Origin: Methanobrevibacter boviskoreani JH1
GTDB taxonomy: Archaea; Methanobacteriota; Methanobacteria; Methanobacteriales; Methanobacteriaceae
Assembly: GCF_000320505.1 (NCBI RefSeq)
Contig: NZ_BAGX02000023.1
Span: forward strand, 62,001-126,000
Direction: 5' to 3'
Length of the DNA stretch: 64,000 nt
Shown here: positions 1 to 8,605 of the stretch, piece by piece
Layout of the letters: every line of letters begins with the position of its first letter
Numbering within the stretch: the stretch's first letter is position 1
Position numbers and translations under genes: made by a program
Notes under the pieces: generated by a model
Told to the model about the DNA's origin: nothing
Databases searched by the model: none
What the model saw: the letters and a program-made list of their open reading frames with translations, nothing else

Positions 1-1
1 T

Positions 2-367
2 GAGATTAAAAACTCAATTATTATGGAGAATACTAATGTAAGCCACTTAAGTTATGTAGGTGATTCTATTTTAGGTTCCAACTGTAATATTGCTGCAGGA
101 ACTAACATTGCGAACTTACGTTTTGATAATAAAAATGTAAAAACTGTTATTAAGGATAAAAGAATAGACAGTGGCAGACGAAAACTCGGAGCTATTGTTG
201 GGGATTATACTAAAACTGGAATTAACTCAAGTTTAAGTCCCGGTGTAAAGGTAGGATCTAATTCATCTATTGGTTCTGGTGTTCTTTTAATGAGGGATGT
301 AGGTTCTAATGAAAGGGTTTTATTAAAACAAGAACATATTATTCAGCATAAAGGTAATGATGAATAA
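2..367 (+). CDS. Archaeal GlmU-like bifunctional sugar-1-phosphate nucleotidyltransferase, C-terminal fragment
   Basis: The open frame runs in from the left edge, so only about 121 C-terminal residues are present. They show the hexapeptide-repeat pattern of a left-handed beta helix (repeated small and Ile/Val positions in the SILGSNCNIAAGTNIANL and SIGSGVLLMRDV segments). Archaeal bifunctional nucleotidyltransferase/acetyltransferases end this way and make UDP-GlcNAc or dTDP-glucose-type precursors. The GTNIANLR segment resembles the acetyltransferase part of GlmU-type enzymes. The methionine at 23 is internal, not the start. GlmM at 6.1-7.5 kb would act in the same pathway. The exact sugar cannot be decided from the fragment. 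Confidence 0.75.
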   Translation, partial: EIKNSIIMENTNVSHLSYVGDSILGSNCNIAAGTNIANLRFDNKNVKTVIKDKRIDSGRRKLGAIVGDYTKTGINSSLSPGVKVGSNSSIGSGVLLMRDVGSNERVLLKQEHIIQHKGNDE

Positions 368-390
368 TTTTATTTTATTTTTTTTAGAAT

Positions 391-570
391 CCGAATCTAT
401 ATAAGAATCTAAACTTGTGCAATGGTTTAAATTTTATTTTTTTTTATAAAAGTCTAAATTTACATAAAAGCTTAAGCTTATACAACGGTTTGATTTTTAT
501 TTTTTTATAAAGTCTAAATTTACATAAAAGCTTAAACTTATGCAATGGTTTAAATTTTATTTTTTTATTG
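391..570. repeat. Three tandem 60-base repeat units in the gap after the GlmU-like gene
   Basis: Units start at about 391, 451 and 511. The second and third are nearly identical (both begin AGTCTAAATTTACATAAAAG and continue into a CTTAA-CTTA block, a GGTTTGA/GGTTTAA block and a T tract). The first is degenerate. No gene is visible between 368 and 678 apart from this array. Confidence 0.85.
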
Positions 571-678
571 TCTAAAATTATATGATATTTAATTTTTTTA
601 GTAATAATTAAATTTATATAATAGTTTAATTTAATTAGATTATATTATTAATTCATTTAATAAATATGAGGTAAAATT

Positions 679-1164
679 ATGGAAATTAAAGATAGTGTTA
701 AAATATTTCCCGGTGCTCATGTATTATGTGATGTTGAATTAGATGAAAATGTATCTATTTGGTATGGTGCTGTTGTCCGTGGGGATGTAGCTCCAATTAA
801 AATAGGTAAGAATTCAAATGTACAGGATAATTGTGTATTACATACAACTAAAAATATACCATTAACCATTGGTGATAATGTAACTATAGGTCATGGTGCA
901 GTTGTTCATGGATGTACTATTGAAGATAATGTGCTTATTGGTATGAATGCAACAGTACTTAACAATGCCCATATTGGTAAAAATTCAATTGTAGGTGCTG
1001 GAGCAGTTATAAGTGAAGGAAAAGAATATCCTGAAGGTAGTTTAATCTTAGGAGTTCCTGGAAGACGTATTAAAGATGTATCTCCAGAACAAATCAAAGG
1101 AATTCAGGAAAATGCAGATCATTATGTAAGACTTTCAAAAGCATATGATTTAGATGAGGAATAA
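679..1164 (+). CDS. Gamma-class carbonic anhydrase-like hexapeptide protein
   Basis: A 161-residue left-handed beta-helix protein of the YrdA/CaiE/Cam family. Visible family features are the N-terminal GAHVLCDVELDENVSIWYGAVVRGD segment, the zinc-ligand-type histidines in VLHTTK, TIGHGAVVHGC (three His over about 30 residues), and the tail ILGVPGRRIKDV. It lacks the long acidic loop of the Methanosarcina enzyme Cam. Family members reversibly hydrate CO2, although several short homologues have no proven activity. The start follows GAGGTAAAATT. It stands alone with its own terminator hairpin. Confidence 0.8.
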   Translation: MEIKDSVKIFPGAHVLCDVELDENVSIWYGAVVRGDVAPIKIGKNSNVQDNCVLHTTKNIPLTIGDNVTIGHGAVVHGCTIEDNVLIGMNATVLNNAHIGKNSIVGAGAVISEGKEYPEGSLILGVPGRRIKDVSPEQIKGIQENADHYVRLSKAYDLDEE

Positions 1165-1176
1165 TTAGATTCTTCA
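1155..1176 (+). terminator. Hairpin overlapping the stop codon of the carbonic anhydrase-like gene
   Basis: TGAGGAAT pairs with ATTCTTCA (8 pairs, one G-U) around a six-base loop. The TAA stop lies across stem and loop. A T-rich run follows at about 1183-1190. Confidence 0.5.
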
Positions 1177-1225
1177 CTTTACTTTTTTTTAAATAAGATA
1201 TAATTTTTTTTATAGTGGTTGTAAA

Positions 1226-2323
1226 ATGGAAGCGAGAAAGGTTATAAAAGAATTGGATCCTTATGTTCCTGGTAGGTCTGAGGATGAGATTGCAAACGAA
1301 TTTAATGTTAAAAAAGAGGATATTGTTAAATTGGGCTCTAATGAGAATCCATGGGGTCCTTCTAAAAAAGCCGTTGAAGCTATTAAAAAGGAAGCAGATG
1401 GTGTAAATAGGTATCCTGAAACAGATTTACATTTACTTGTTGACGAACTTGCATCATATGCCGGTGTTAAATCTGAGAATGTAATAGTAACTGGTGATGG
1501 TGCTGATGAGTTAATCGATGTACTTGCAAAAACTTTTATTGAACCAGGTGACGAATTTATAACTCCCCTTCCAACTTATACATATTATGAATTTTTATTT
1601 AAACCATATGGTGCAGTACCTGTCTATGCCAAATGGGACTTGGAGAATAATGCCCTTGATGTTCAGTCAGTTCTTGATGCAATATCAGATAAAACTAAAT
1701 TTATTTTCCTATGTTCTCCGAATAATCCAACAGGAACATTAGTTTCTGAGGATGATTTAAGAACTATTATTGAGGCAACCGATGCCCTTGTTATAATTGA
1801 TGAGGCATACTTTGAATTTTCAGAACAGACCCAGGTAAATCTTATTAATGAATATGATAATGTGTTTATTATAAGGACTATGTCAAAGGTTATGGGTCTT
1901 GCAGGTTTAAGGATTGGTTACGGATTGTCTAATCCTGATGTAATCCAATATATGTATAGGATAAAACCGGTATTTTCACTTACAAGATTGTCATATGTTG
2001 CAAGTCTTGCAACCTTGAGGGATAAGGAGTATATTAAAGAGTCAACTGCTAAAAGTATAGAGTCAAGAGATTATTTATATCAGGAAGTTTCCAAATTTAA
2101 GAATCTTCATGTACTTGAATCAAAGTCAAACTTTATGTTAATTGATTTACATGACTCAGGTTATACCGCATCAGAACTTACAAATAGATTAATGTCTAAG
2201 GGTATGATTGTAAGGGATTGCACATCTTTTAAAGGTATTGATGAATATTATATTAGGATTAGTGTTGCGAGTTTAGATGATGATAAAAGGTTTATAGAAG
2301 CTTTACATACTCTTGTAGATTGA
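1226..2323 (+). CDS. hisC: Histidinol-phosphate aminotransferase
   Basis: A 365-residue class I/II PLP aminotransferase. It converts histidinol phosphate and 2-oxoglutarate to imidazole acetol-phosphate and glutamate, or the reverse, in histidine synthesis. The N-terminal [12 protein letters not shown] is the HisC signature, SPNNPTGT and [10 protein letters not shown] are the usual PLP-pocket motifs, and the Schiff-base lysine sits in [17 protein letters not shown] at about K221. Length is normal. GTGGTTGTAAA precedes the ATG. No other his gene is present in the window. HisC paralogues can also serve aromatic amino acid synthesis. Confidence 0.92.
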   Translation: MEARKVIKELDPYVPGRSEDEIANEFNVKKEDIVKLGSNENPWGPSKKAVEAIKKEADGVNRYPETDLHLLVDELASYAGVKSENVIVTGDGADELIDVLAKTFIEPGDEFITPLPTYTYYEFLFKPYGAVPVYAKWDLENNALDVQSVLDAISDKTKFIFLCSPNNPTGTLVSEDDLRTIIEATDALVIIDEAYFEFSEQTQVNLINEYDNVFIIRTMSKVMGLAGLRIGYGLSNPDVIQYMYRIKPVFSLTRLSYVASLATLRDKEYIKESTAKSIESRDYLYQEVSKFKNLHVLESKSNFMLIDLHDSGYTASELTNRLMSKGMIVRDCTSFKGIDEYYIRISVASLDDDKRFIEALHTLVD

Positions 2324-2746
2324 TTAAAATAATTTTTTATTTTTTAATTTATTTCACCGATTTTTACTTCTTTTAAAACATTAATTTGATCTTTTTTAAA
2401 TTATTATTGTCCATTTTTTTAGTTCTATCTATTTTTTGGATAATGCTTTTTAAACTTTTTTCTTAAATTTTGGCTATTTTTTTAGATAATTTTTTTTAGA
2501 ATTTTTTAGTTTTAGCTATTTTTAGAAAATATTTTCCTATTATTTTATTTAAATATAGGTTTCATCTTTTAATATTTGGTGTATATCTTTTATTTTTTCA
2601 ATAATTTTTAATTTTTATTAGAATAACTTAAATAATACTTATTATATAATTTTAATTAATTATTACTTATTTGATTAATTTATAAATAAAAAATAGGAAT
2701 TAAAATAAAAAAAGATTTGATTTATAATTGAAAATAAGGTGGTAGA
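2324..2746. other. Gene-free AT-rich gap
   Basis: No open frame or RNA gene is recognisable. It is T-rich after hisC, with repeated words such as GGCTATTTTT and AGCTATTTTT (2472-2525). It becomes A/T-mixed toward 2640-2740, where the promoter of the next gene should lie. Confidence 0.6.
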
Positions 2747-3457
2747 ATGTATTTTGGAGGATCTGTAATATCTAGTGTTGACTTTCATGGTAGAATATCT
2801 TTAGCTATTTTTCTATCCCAATGTCCTCTTAGATGTCCATATTGTCAAAATGCAGAATTATTGGATGATAAAACTACAAAATCATTAGAAGAGGTTAAGG
2901 AATTAATAAATCATTCTGCTGATTTTTTAGATGCTGTTGTAATATCCGGTGGGGAACCTCTTGTTCAATCAGATGATGTTTTGGAGTTATTTAAATATAC
3001 CAAGGATATTGGTTTAGAAACTAAATTGGATACTAGTGGTGTATATCCTCAAAAACTGGAACCGTTACTTGGTTATCTGGATTATCTGGCATTGGATGTA
3101 AAGGCACCTTTTGATAAATATAAAGAGGTAATTGGATCCGATATTGGCAGTAATGTTAAAAAATCAATGGATCTGGCATATAATAAGGAAGGTTTAACAT
3201 TAGAATGTAGAACAACCTATGTTCCTAAATTACTTAGTTTGGCGGATATTGAAACTATCGCCAAATCTGTTACCTGTGATATTTATACGTTACAACAATA
3301 TAGAAATAGGAATGTTCTGGATCCTTGTTTATATGAGATTGATAGTCCTAATCCTAATGACATGAGAGAATTTGCCCATTATCTTAAGAAATATCATTTA
3401 AGGGATATTGAACTTCAATTAAAAACAGCAGAGTATGGTGATGAAGTAATAGATTAA
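2747..3457 (+). CDS. Anaerobic ribonucleotide reductase activating protein-type radical SAM enzyme
   Basis: A 236-residue radical SAM protein with the cluster motif CPLRCPYC at about C26-C30-C33, preceded by SSVDFHGRISLAIFLSQ. ISGGEPL near residue 68 is the SAM-binding GGE motif. The N-terminal layout matches the archaeal NrdG-like family that installs a glycyl radical on class III ribonucleotide reductase. The reductase itself is not in the window. The start follows AAGGTGGTAGA. It could activate another glycyl-radical enzyme instead, so I leave the symbol empty. Confidence 0.82.
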   Translation: MYFGGSVISSVDFHGRISLAIFLSQCPLRCPYCQNAELLDDKTTKSLEEVKELINHSADFLDAVVISGGEPLVQSDDVLELFKYTKDIGLETKLDTSGVYPQKLEPLLGYLDYLALDVKAPFDKYKEVIGSDIGSNVKKSMDLAYNKEGLTLECRTTYVPKLLSLADIETIAKSVTCDIYTLQQYRNRNVLDPCLYEIDSPNPNDMREFAHYLKKYHLRDIELQLKTAEYGDEVID

Positions 3458-3673
3458 TTTTTAATACTATTTTTATTTTTTAACTATTTTTAAAGATTTT
3501 AATTTATCTTATAAATATTATTAATTCTTAAATACATTTTCAGACAGTTATCTTGTTGTTTTTTTCGCTTTTGACAGTTCATCATTTCCCAGATATTGCC
3601 CATTCAATAAACTTTATTTAAAAAACTTTATTATTATACAAAAATTAATATAATAATATTATTTAATAAGATG

Positions 3674-3723
3674 TAAGTTCATATGGGTTTTTATTTTTTA
3701 TCTAAATTCTTCTTATGAACTTA
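3674..3723. repeat. Perfect 10-base inverted repeat in the leader of the ASCH-TPR gene
   Basis: TAAGTTCATA (3674-3683) and TATGAACTTA (3714-3723) are exact reverse complements separated by 30 bases, about 75 bases upstream of the gene. The only gene-free stretch around it is 3458-3795, in which I see nothing else. Confidence 0.5.
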
Positions 3724-3795
3724 ATGGGTTATTTTAATCTTTAAAGATTTATTTCTTAAATTTAAATTATAAATTAAAAATTAGAAGGGTTTATA

Positions 3796-4932
3796 ATGCC
3801 AATTTTATCATTTGGAAGCCAAAACATTAACATTATCATTGGTAAAAAGAATATGACCATTCGAAAGATTTGGAAACACCCTTTAAAAGTTGGAGACCGT
3901 CTTTACTGTTACTGGAATTTGGTATCAAAAGAAAAGAAGAAGATATTCGAGGCTAAAGTTACGGATATTCAGTTAATAAAATACGGCCAATTAAAAAACA
4001 ATGATGAACTGGCCCGTGCAGAGGGATATAAAGATGCTAAAGAGATGGTACATGATTTTAAAAAGATGTATGTCCAAAAACTAAAGGATGATGATATTTT
4101 CCAGATTATCTACTTTGAGAAATTAGATGTTGATGATTGGAAGGGGGAAAAAATTGATGAGAAAGCAATGATTACTCAAAGGGCAGACATTCTATTTGAT
4201 AGTGGTAAATATGATAAATCTGTAAAATGTTATAATGCAGCTTTAAGATTTGATTCAGATGATGTTTATCTATTGAATAAGAAAGGAGATAACCTTTCAA
4301 GGTTAGGCAGATTTAAGGAGGCTATTAACTGTTATGATAAAGCTTTAAAGGTTGAATCTGATAATGAATTTATTTGGAATAATGAAGCTATCGCATATTT
4401 AAATTCAGGTAATCCTGAGGAAGCTCTTAAAGCTAATGACCATGCAATTAAGATTAATCCAAGAAATACTGTTGTTTTATATTGGAGAGGGTTTATTCTT
4501 GAAGTTTTAAACAGGCTTGAAGAGGCTCTTCAAGTGTATAATATTCTTTTAAATATTGATGATAGTAATCCTGAGGTATGGAATGCAATTGGTGATATAT
4601 TAACAGATATTGAAAAACCTGAGGAGGCTTTAAAAGCATATGATAAAGGTTTGGAATTATGTTTAGAGGATTCTCCTATGAATGCATCAGCATTAAACCG
4701 AAGAGGCAATGCTTTAGTAGAACTTGGTCGTTTTTCTGAAGCATTGGACTGTTTTGATAAGGCAATTAATATTGATAAGGATAATACTAATTTCTTATTA
4801 AATAAGGGAGTTGTTTTAATGGAAATGGGTGAATTTGCAAAGGCTGAAAATATTTTCACTACAATTTTAGCAATTGATCCTAACAATGAGGACGCACAGT
4901 TTCTTAAAACAGAGTGTCTTGAATACTTCTAA
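3796..4932 (+). CDS. ASCH domain plus tetratricopeptide-repeat protein
   Basis: A 378-residue soluble protein. Residues about 18-115 (RKIWKHPLKVGDRLYCYWN ... FQIIYFEKLDV) look like an ASCH domain, a PUA-like fold linked to RNA binding. Residues about 125-378 hold at least six TPR units with the W/Y-x2-G-A/D and KAIxIDPxN pattern (e.g. ALNRRGNALVELGRFSEALD). TPRs are protein-binding scaffolds. ASCH-TPR fusions have no assigned role that I know. It is monocistronic. AGAAGGGTTTATA precedes the ATG; a second ATG at about 3853 (MTIRKIW) is an alternative start. Confidence 0.75.
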   Translation: MPILSFGSQNINIIIGKKNMTIRKIWKHPLKVGDRLYCYWNLVSKEKKKIFEAKVTDIQLIKYGQLKNNDELARAEGYKDAKEMVHDFKKMYVQKLKDDDIFQIIYFEKLDVDDWKGEKIDEKAMITQRADILFDSGKYDKSVKCYNAALRFDSDDVYLLNKKGDNLSRLGRFKEAINCYDKALKVESDNEFIWNNEAIAYLNSGNPEEALKANDHAIKINPRNTVVLYWRGFILEVLNRLEEALQVYNILLNIDDSNPEVWNAIGDILTDIEKPEEALKAYDKGLELCLEDSPMNASALNRRGNALVELGRFSEALDCFDKAINIDKDNTNFLLNKGVVLMEMGEFAKAENIFTTILAIDPNNEDAQFLKTECLEYF

Positions 4933-5439
4933 ATTTATTTTTTTAAAAACCCTGCTCTCTTATATGTTTTTTTTTTAAAATCTATTTTGAAAACATTTTC
5001 CTTTTTTTAAAAAAAACTTTATTTTTTAATATGTTCATGTATATTCGTCAGCACATATCATCTTTATTTTTTAATCCTTATCTTTAAATTTAAAATATAA
5101 CTAATTATGTTAGGTCTTTATTGATACATTTTATTTTATTTTAATTTATATCTATTTATTTAATGGTCTTTTCTTTTCATGTTTTTAAATATTTTTCATA
5201 TAATATTTTTATAAACATGGTTGAACTCAATTTTTAACTTTAAACAATATTTAAAATAGGAATTGCTTAAGATTCAATTCTTGTATTAATGCCTGAAATA
5301 TGAAACCAACTATCATAATATCTTTTTTTATAAAAGGCTTTTACAGTCTTGTTGATTTTAAAAATTAGATGTTCATGTTTTTTTTTAATCTTTTCAGGCT
5401 TTTTTGTAATGGGCTATATTTGATTTTTTTTGTAATGGT
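4933..5439. other. Gene-free AT-rich gap between convergent genes
   Basis: About 500 bases downstream of both flanking genes, strongly T-rich on the plus strand. No coding frame, tRNA or clear hairpin was found. Confidence 0.6.
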
Positions 5440-6039
5440 CTATCTTTGGATTAATCTTACTAGAATTGTTCCAAGATAGGTTCCTATAAAGATTACAACA
5501 AGACCTATTAGGAGAAATACAATAAGTTCTATCGAATCTATCGTGTTATTTGCAGTTGAATTAGAGGATAGTGTGGTAGTGTTTATTACAGAACCTACTG
5601 AATCGGATATTATATTTGATGGAAGACTGTTGGAAGCATATGAAAGGGCTAAAGATCCTAAAACTATAAGATAGCTGATAACTAAGAAAGATAAACCATT
5701 GGTGTTTGCATCCTTAAGATTGTTACAACTAATAGTTCCTGTAATAAGACTTCCGGTAAATAGTGAAGTAAGTATTATAATACCTAAATAAATGGTATAT
5801 GAAATCCTTCCGTTTATTAAATAAGGATTATATAAAAATGAGCTTAAAAATAATGATATTCCAAATATAATAAATCCAATCATAACTCCTATAAAACTTG
5901 TATTGGAGTCAATACTGGATATTAATTTATTGTCATTTCCTCTAGCATTGTATTCTTTAATGATATCTAAGTTGTATCCACATTTTCTACATTTCGCTTC
6001 ATTGTTATTATTGTCTGTACCACAGTTTGGACACTTCAT
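5440..6039 (-). CDS. Zinc-ribbon membrane protein of unknown function
   Basis: About 199 residues. The N-terminus has a four-cysteine zinc ribbon (KCPNCGTDNNNN, then KCRKCGYN), followed by a polar linker and four hydrophobic segments: FIGVMIGFIIFGISLFL, YTIYLGIIILTSLFTG, LVISYLIVLGSLALSY and a C-terminal LIVFLLIGLVVIFIGTYLG. A serine/threonine/asparagine-rich loop near residues 145-165 lies outside or between helices. Two ATGs occur in a row; the second (6039) is better spaced from AAGTGAT. Many methanogens carry zinc-ribbon membrane proteins with no known function. Confidence 0.7.
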   Translation of the reverse strand: MKCPNCGTDNNNNEAKCRKCGYNLDIIKEYNARGNDNKLISSIDSNTSFIGVMIGFIIFGISLFLSSFLYNPYLINGRISYTIYLGIIILTSLFTGSLITGTISCNNLKDANTNGLSFLVISYLIVLGSLALSYASNSLPSNIISDSVGSVINTTTLSSNSTANNTIDSIELIVFLLIGLVVIFIGTYLGTILVRLIQR

Positions 6040-6111
6040 CATATCACTTAGAACTTAAAAATAGTAAAAAATTTTTTATGATATATTGTTTTAAAAATTT
6101 ATAAAAAGGAA

Positions 6112-6140
6112 AAATGAATAAAATGTTTGTTTATTCATTT
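6112..6140 (-). terminator. Hairpin overlapping the glmM stop codon
   Basis: AAATGAATAAA (6112-6122) and TTTATTCATTT (6130-6140) pair perfectly over 11 bases with a seven-base loop. The glmM stop codon (complement of 6131-6133) is inside the hairpin. On the minus strand a T-rich stretch follows. Confidence 0.6.
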
Positions 6141-7495
6141 AAGTATTTCTTAACTAGTGAAATTCCCCATTCGGTCATTTCCTGAGATTTATCAATGTTG
6201 TCTGTTTCGGCGAAACATCTGAATATAGGTTCTGTTCCACTAGGTCTAATGATTACCCAGCCGTCATCCCTTAGGATTTTAACTCCATCAGTTCTATCAA
6301 GTTCATAGTCGGTAGTATCGGAAATCTCTTTAGCTATCTTGGACATAACCTCTTCTTTCTTATCATCAGGACATCCTGTTTTCATTTTAACTGTATAGTA
6401 TTCAGGAAGTTCACTTACAAGTTCTGATAATGGTTTTTTCTCTTTGGCAATGATTTCTAAAATTTTGGATACAGTCATTGCAGCATCCCTTCCATAAACG
6501 AAATCAGGGAATATTAATCCTCCGTTCTCTTCTCCACCAAATAATCCGTCGGTCTCTTGAAGTTTTCTTGCAACAAGTAAATCTCCTACAGCAGTTGCAA
6601 TAACCCCCCCACCATATTCTTCTGCAATATCATAGATTGCTGTTGAGGTTGCAACTGTAGTTACAATGGTTCCACCATTGTTTTCTTTAAGCATTGCTTT
6701 TTCAACAAGTGAGAATGTCTTATCTCCAAGAACAAAATTACCTTTCTCGTCAATGCATATGGTTCTGTCTGCATCACCGTCATGTGCAAGACCAATATCC
6801 GCACCTAATTCTTTCACGGTAGCTATTAAATCTCCAAGATTTTCCTCGATAGGTTCAGGATTACGTCCTGGGAAGTGACCGTCAGCTTGACAATTCAATG
6901 TTGTAACATCACATCCAAGTTTTCTAAGTAAATATGGAGCTGTATAAGAACCTGCACCTGATCCACAGTCTACAACTACCTTGAGATGTGCATTTTTAAT
7001 TGCCTCTGAATCTACTCTTTTGATTGCCTCATCAATGTATTCGTCAATTATGTTGTTATTTGTATAAACCTTTCCTATTTCGTCCCATTTTGCCCTTTTA
7101 GGCTCACTATCAAAGAACATCTCTTCAACTTTAAGTTCCATGTCATCTGGTGTACCTATTCCATACTCATCTACAAATTTAAGACCATTATATTTTGGAG
7201 GGTTGTGGGATGCAGTTACTATAATTCCACCATCATAATAATTTCTAACTGCATACTGGATTGCAGGAGTTGGAAGTATTCCTAAATCTACCACATCACA
7301 TCCTGAGGATAATAATCCTGCAGTAATCGCATGTTTTAACATGGGGGTAGATGTTCTTGTATCTCCTCCAATAGCAACAGTTCCTTGTATAAGAGTACCA
7401 TAACTTGCTGCAAGTCTTGCTGCAAATTCCGGTGTCATTTCTTCATTTGCTACTCTACGTACACCAAAAGTTCCAAATAATCGTTTTTTAGACAT
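6131..7495 (-). CDS. glmM: Phosphoglucosamine mutase / phosphohexomutase
   Basis: A 454-residue alpha-D-phosphohexomutase. Visible motifs are the phosphoserine loop TASHNPPKYNG (S96), the metal loop DGDADR (D239, D241, D243), the sugar-binding GGEENGG near 323 and the phosphate-binding RPSGTEP near 425. The N-terminus KRLFGTFGVRR is typical of archaeal GlmM. It interconverts glucosamine-6-P and glucosamine-1-P for UDP-GlcNAc, needed for pseudomurein and glycans. Archaea have several paralogues with overlapping glucose, mannose or glucosamine specificity, so the substrate is inferred. Confidence 0.85.
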   Translation of the reverse strand: MSKKRLFGTFGVRRVANEEMTPEFAARLAASYGTLIQGTVAIGGDTRTSTPMLKHAITAGLLSSGCDVVDLGILPTPAIQYAVRNYYDGGIIVTASHNPPKYNGLKFVDEYGIGTPDDMELKVEEMFFDSEPKRAKWDEIGKVYTNNNIIDEYIDEAIKRVDSEAIKNAHLKVVVDCGSGAGSYTAPYLLRKLGCDVTTLNCQADGHFPGRNPEPIEENLGDLIATVKELGADIGLAHDGDADRTICIDEKGNFVLGDKTFSLVEKAMLKENNGGTIVTTVATSTAIYDIAEEYGGGVIATAVGDLLVARKLQETDGLFGGEENGGLIFPDFVYGRDAAMTVSKILEIIAKEKKPLSELVSELPEYYTVKMKTGCPDDKKEEVMSKIAKEISDTTDYELDRTDGVKILRDDGWVIIRPSGTEPIFRCFAETDNIDKSQEMTEWGISLVKKYLNE

Positions 7496-7783
7496 TTTTA
7501 TACCTTATATTCTTGAATTAATAAAACAATTTAAAGAAAAATCTATGATTTCAAATCGAATCATGTAATCAGATTTTTTATAATTAGTAAAATTTAATAT
7601 TAAAATATTTCTATCTTAAAAATATTAATATTTTCTATTTTTTTAATTATTCTTTTGTATCTTATTAGTTTTAATTTTTTTTAGGTATATAAAAATAATA
7701 TTTCTTTCATTGTCTTTTTTAGGTGTGGCTGATTTTTTAATATTGCTAAACTTCCAGTAAACAATTTATAATTGGAATCAATA

Positions 7784-8179
7784 TTATTCAAATTTTATAG
7801 AGTTTGAATCTTCTAAACTTAATTCTAGTTCATTTTTATACTGAGTAACAGTTCCTGTAACCTTAACATTTCTATTGTTAAATTGATTTATGTTAATGTT
7901 ATGGTTATTAAAATCATCAAGGCCAGATTCAAATAGTATTAAATTTATTCTTCCGGTTTTATCATTTAAACTTATAAAACAGGTTTTACTATTCTTCGAA
8001 TATTTGATACTGGAAATAGTTCCATGGATTACTATTTTCTCATTTATATTATTACTTGTAATCTGATTAACACTTAGTTCCTTAGGCTCTATAAAACCTG
8101 AGGTGAGAATTAATCCAACTATTCCAATAATAGTGGTGATTAAAGCGATCTTATAAATGTCCTTATCTGTAATAATCAT
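7784..8179 (-). CDS. Membrane-anchored OB-fold protein
   Basis: 131 residues. Residues about 10-27 (ALITTIIGIVGLILTSGF) form one membrane anchor. The rest (about 40-128) has the beta-barrel pattern of an OB-fold of the tRNA-anti/BOF type: KIVIHGTISSIKYS, TCFISLNDKTGRINLILFE, NVKVTGTVTQYKNELELSLE. Such single-domain anchored OB proteins bind nucleic acids or ligands at the membrane, but the role is unknown. It is monocistronic, with a perfect palindrome 26-50 bases upstream of its start. RBS is AGGT. The gene is poor in G+C like its surroundings. Confidence 0.6.
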   Translation of the reverse strand: MIITDKDIYKIALITTIIGIVGLILTSGFIEPKELSVNQITSNNINEKIVIHGTISSIKYSKNSKTCFISLNDKTGRINLILFESGLDDFNNHNININQFNNRNVKVTGTVTQYKNELELSLEDSNSIKFE

Positions 8180-8204
8180 ATAACCTGGCCTTTTAATTTA
8201 CTTA

Positions 8205-8229
8205 AGTTTATAGAATGCTTCTATAAACT
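8205..8229 (-). promoter_or_regulatory. Perfect 25-base palindrome upstream of the OB-fold gene
   Basis: AGTTTATAGAA (8205-8215), a three-base centre TGC, and TTCTATAAACT (8219-8229) are exact reverse complements. It could be a protein operator or an 11-pair hairpin in the 5' leader. The remaining gap, 8230-8605, shows no gene. Confidence 0.5.
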
Positions 8230-8605
8230 ATATTTTTTGATTTATTAAAGGAATTTATAAGGTTTATTTATTTTTAGTTAAATTATTTTAAAGATTTTAA
8301 ATATCTGAAAGTCTTGATATCTTCTCGTTTTTTGTAATAATTTTAGGATTTAAATTTTTAAATGGTTTATAATTTAATCCTTTATTTAATAGCAGTATTG
8401 TCAGAAAATTAGTATATGATTAAATTATTTTAAAAATTAGGCATTTAATTTTTAATTTTAATTTTTAACTTAAAGTATAAATAGTTGATTAATATTATTT
8501 GTTTTTAATTAGTTTTTAAAGCTTAAAATGCTTAATGCGATTATTTTTTTTGGTTAACTGATTTTGAAGCTTTAAAAATAAATAAATTAAATGGAAAAAG
8601 GGGAT

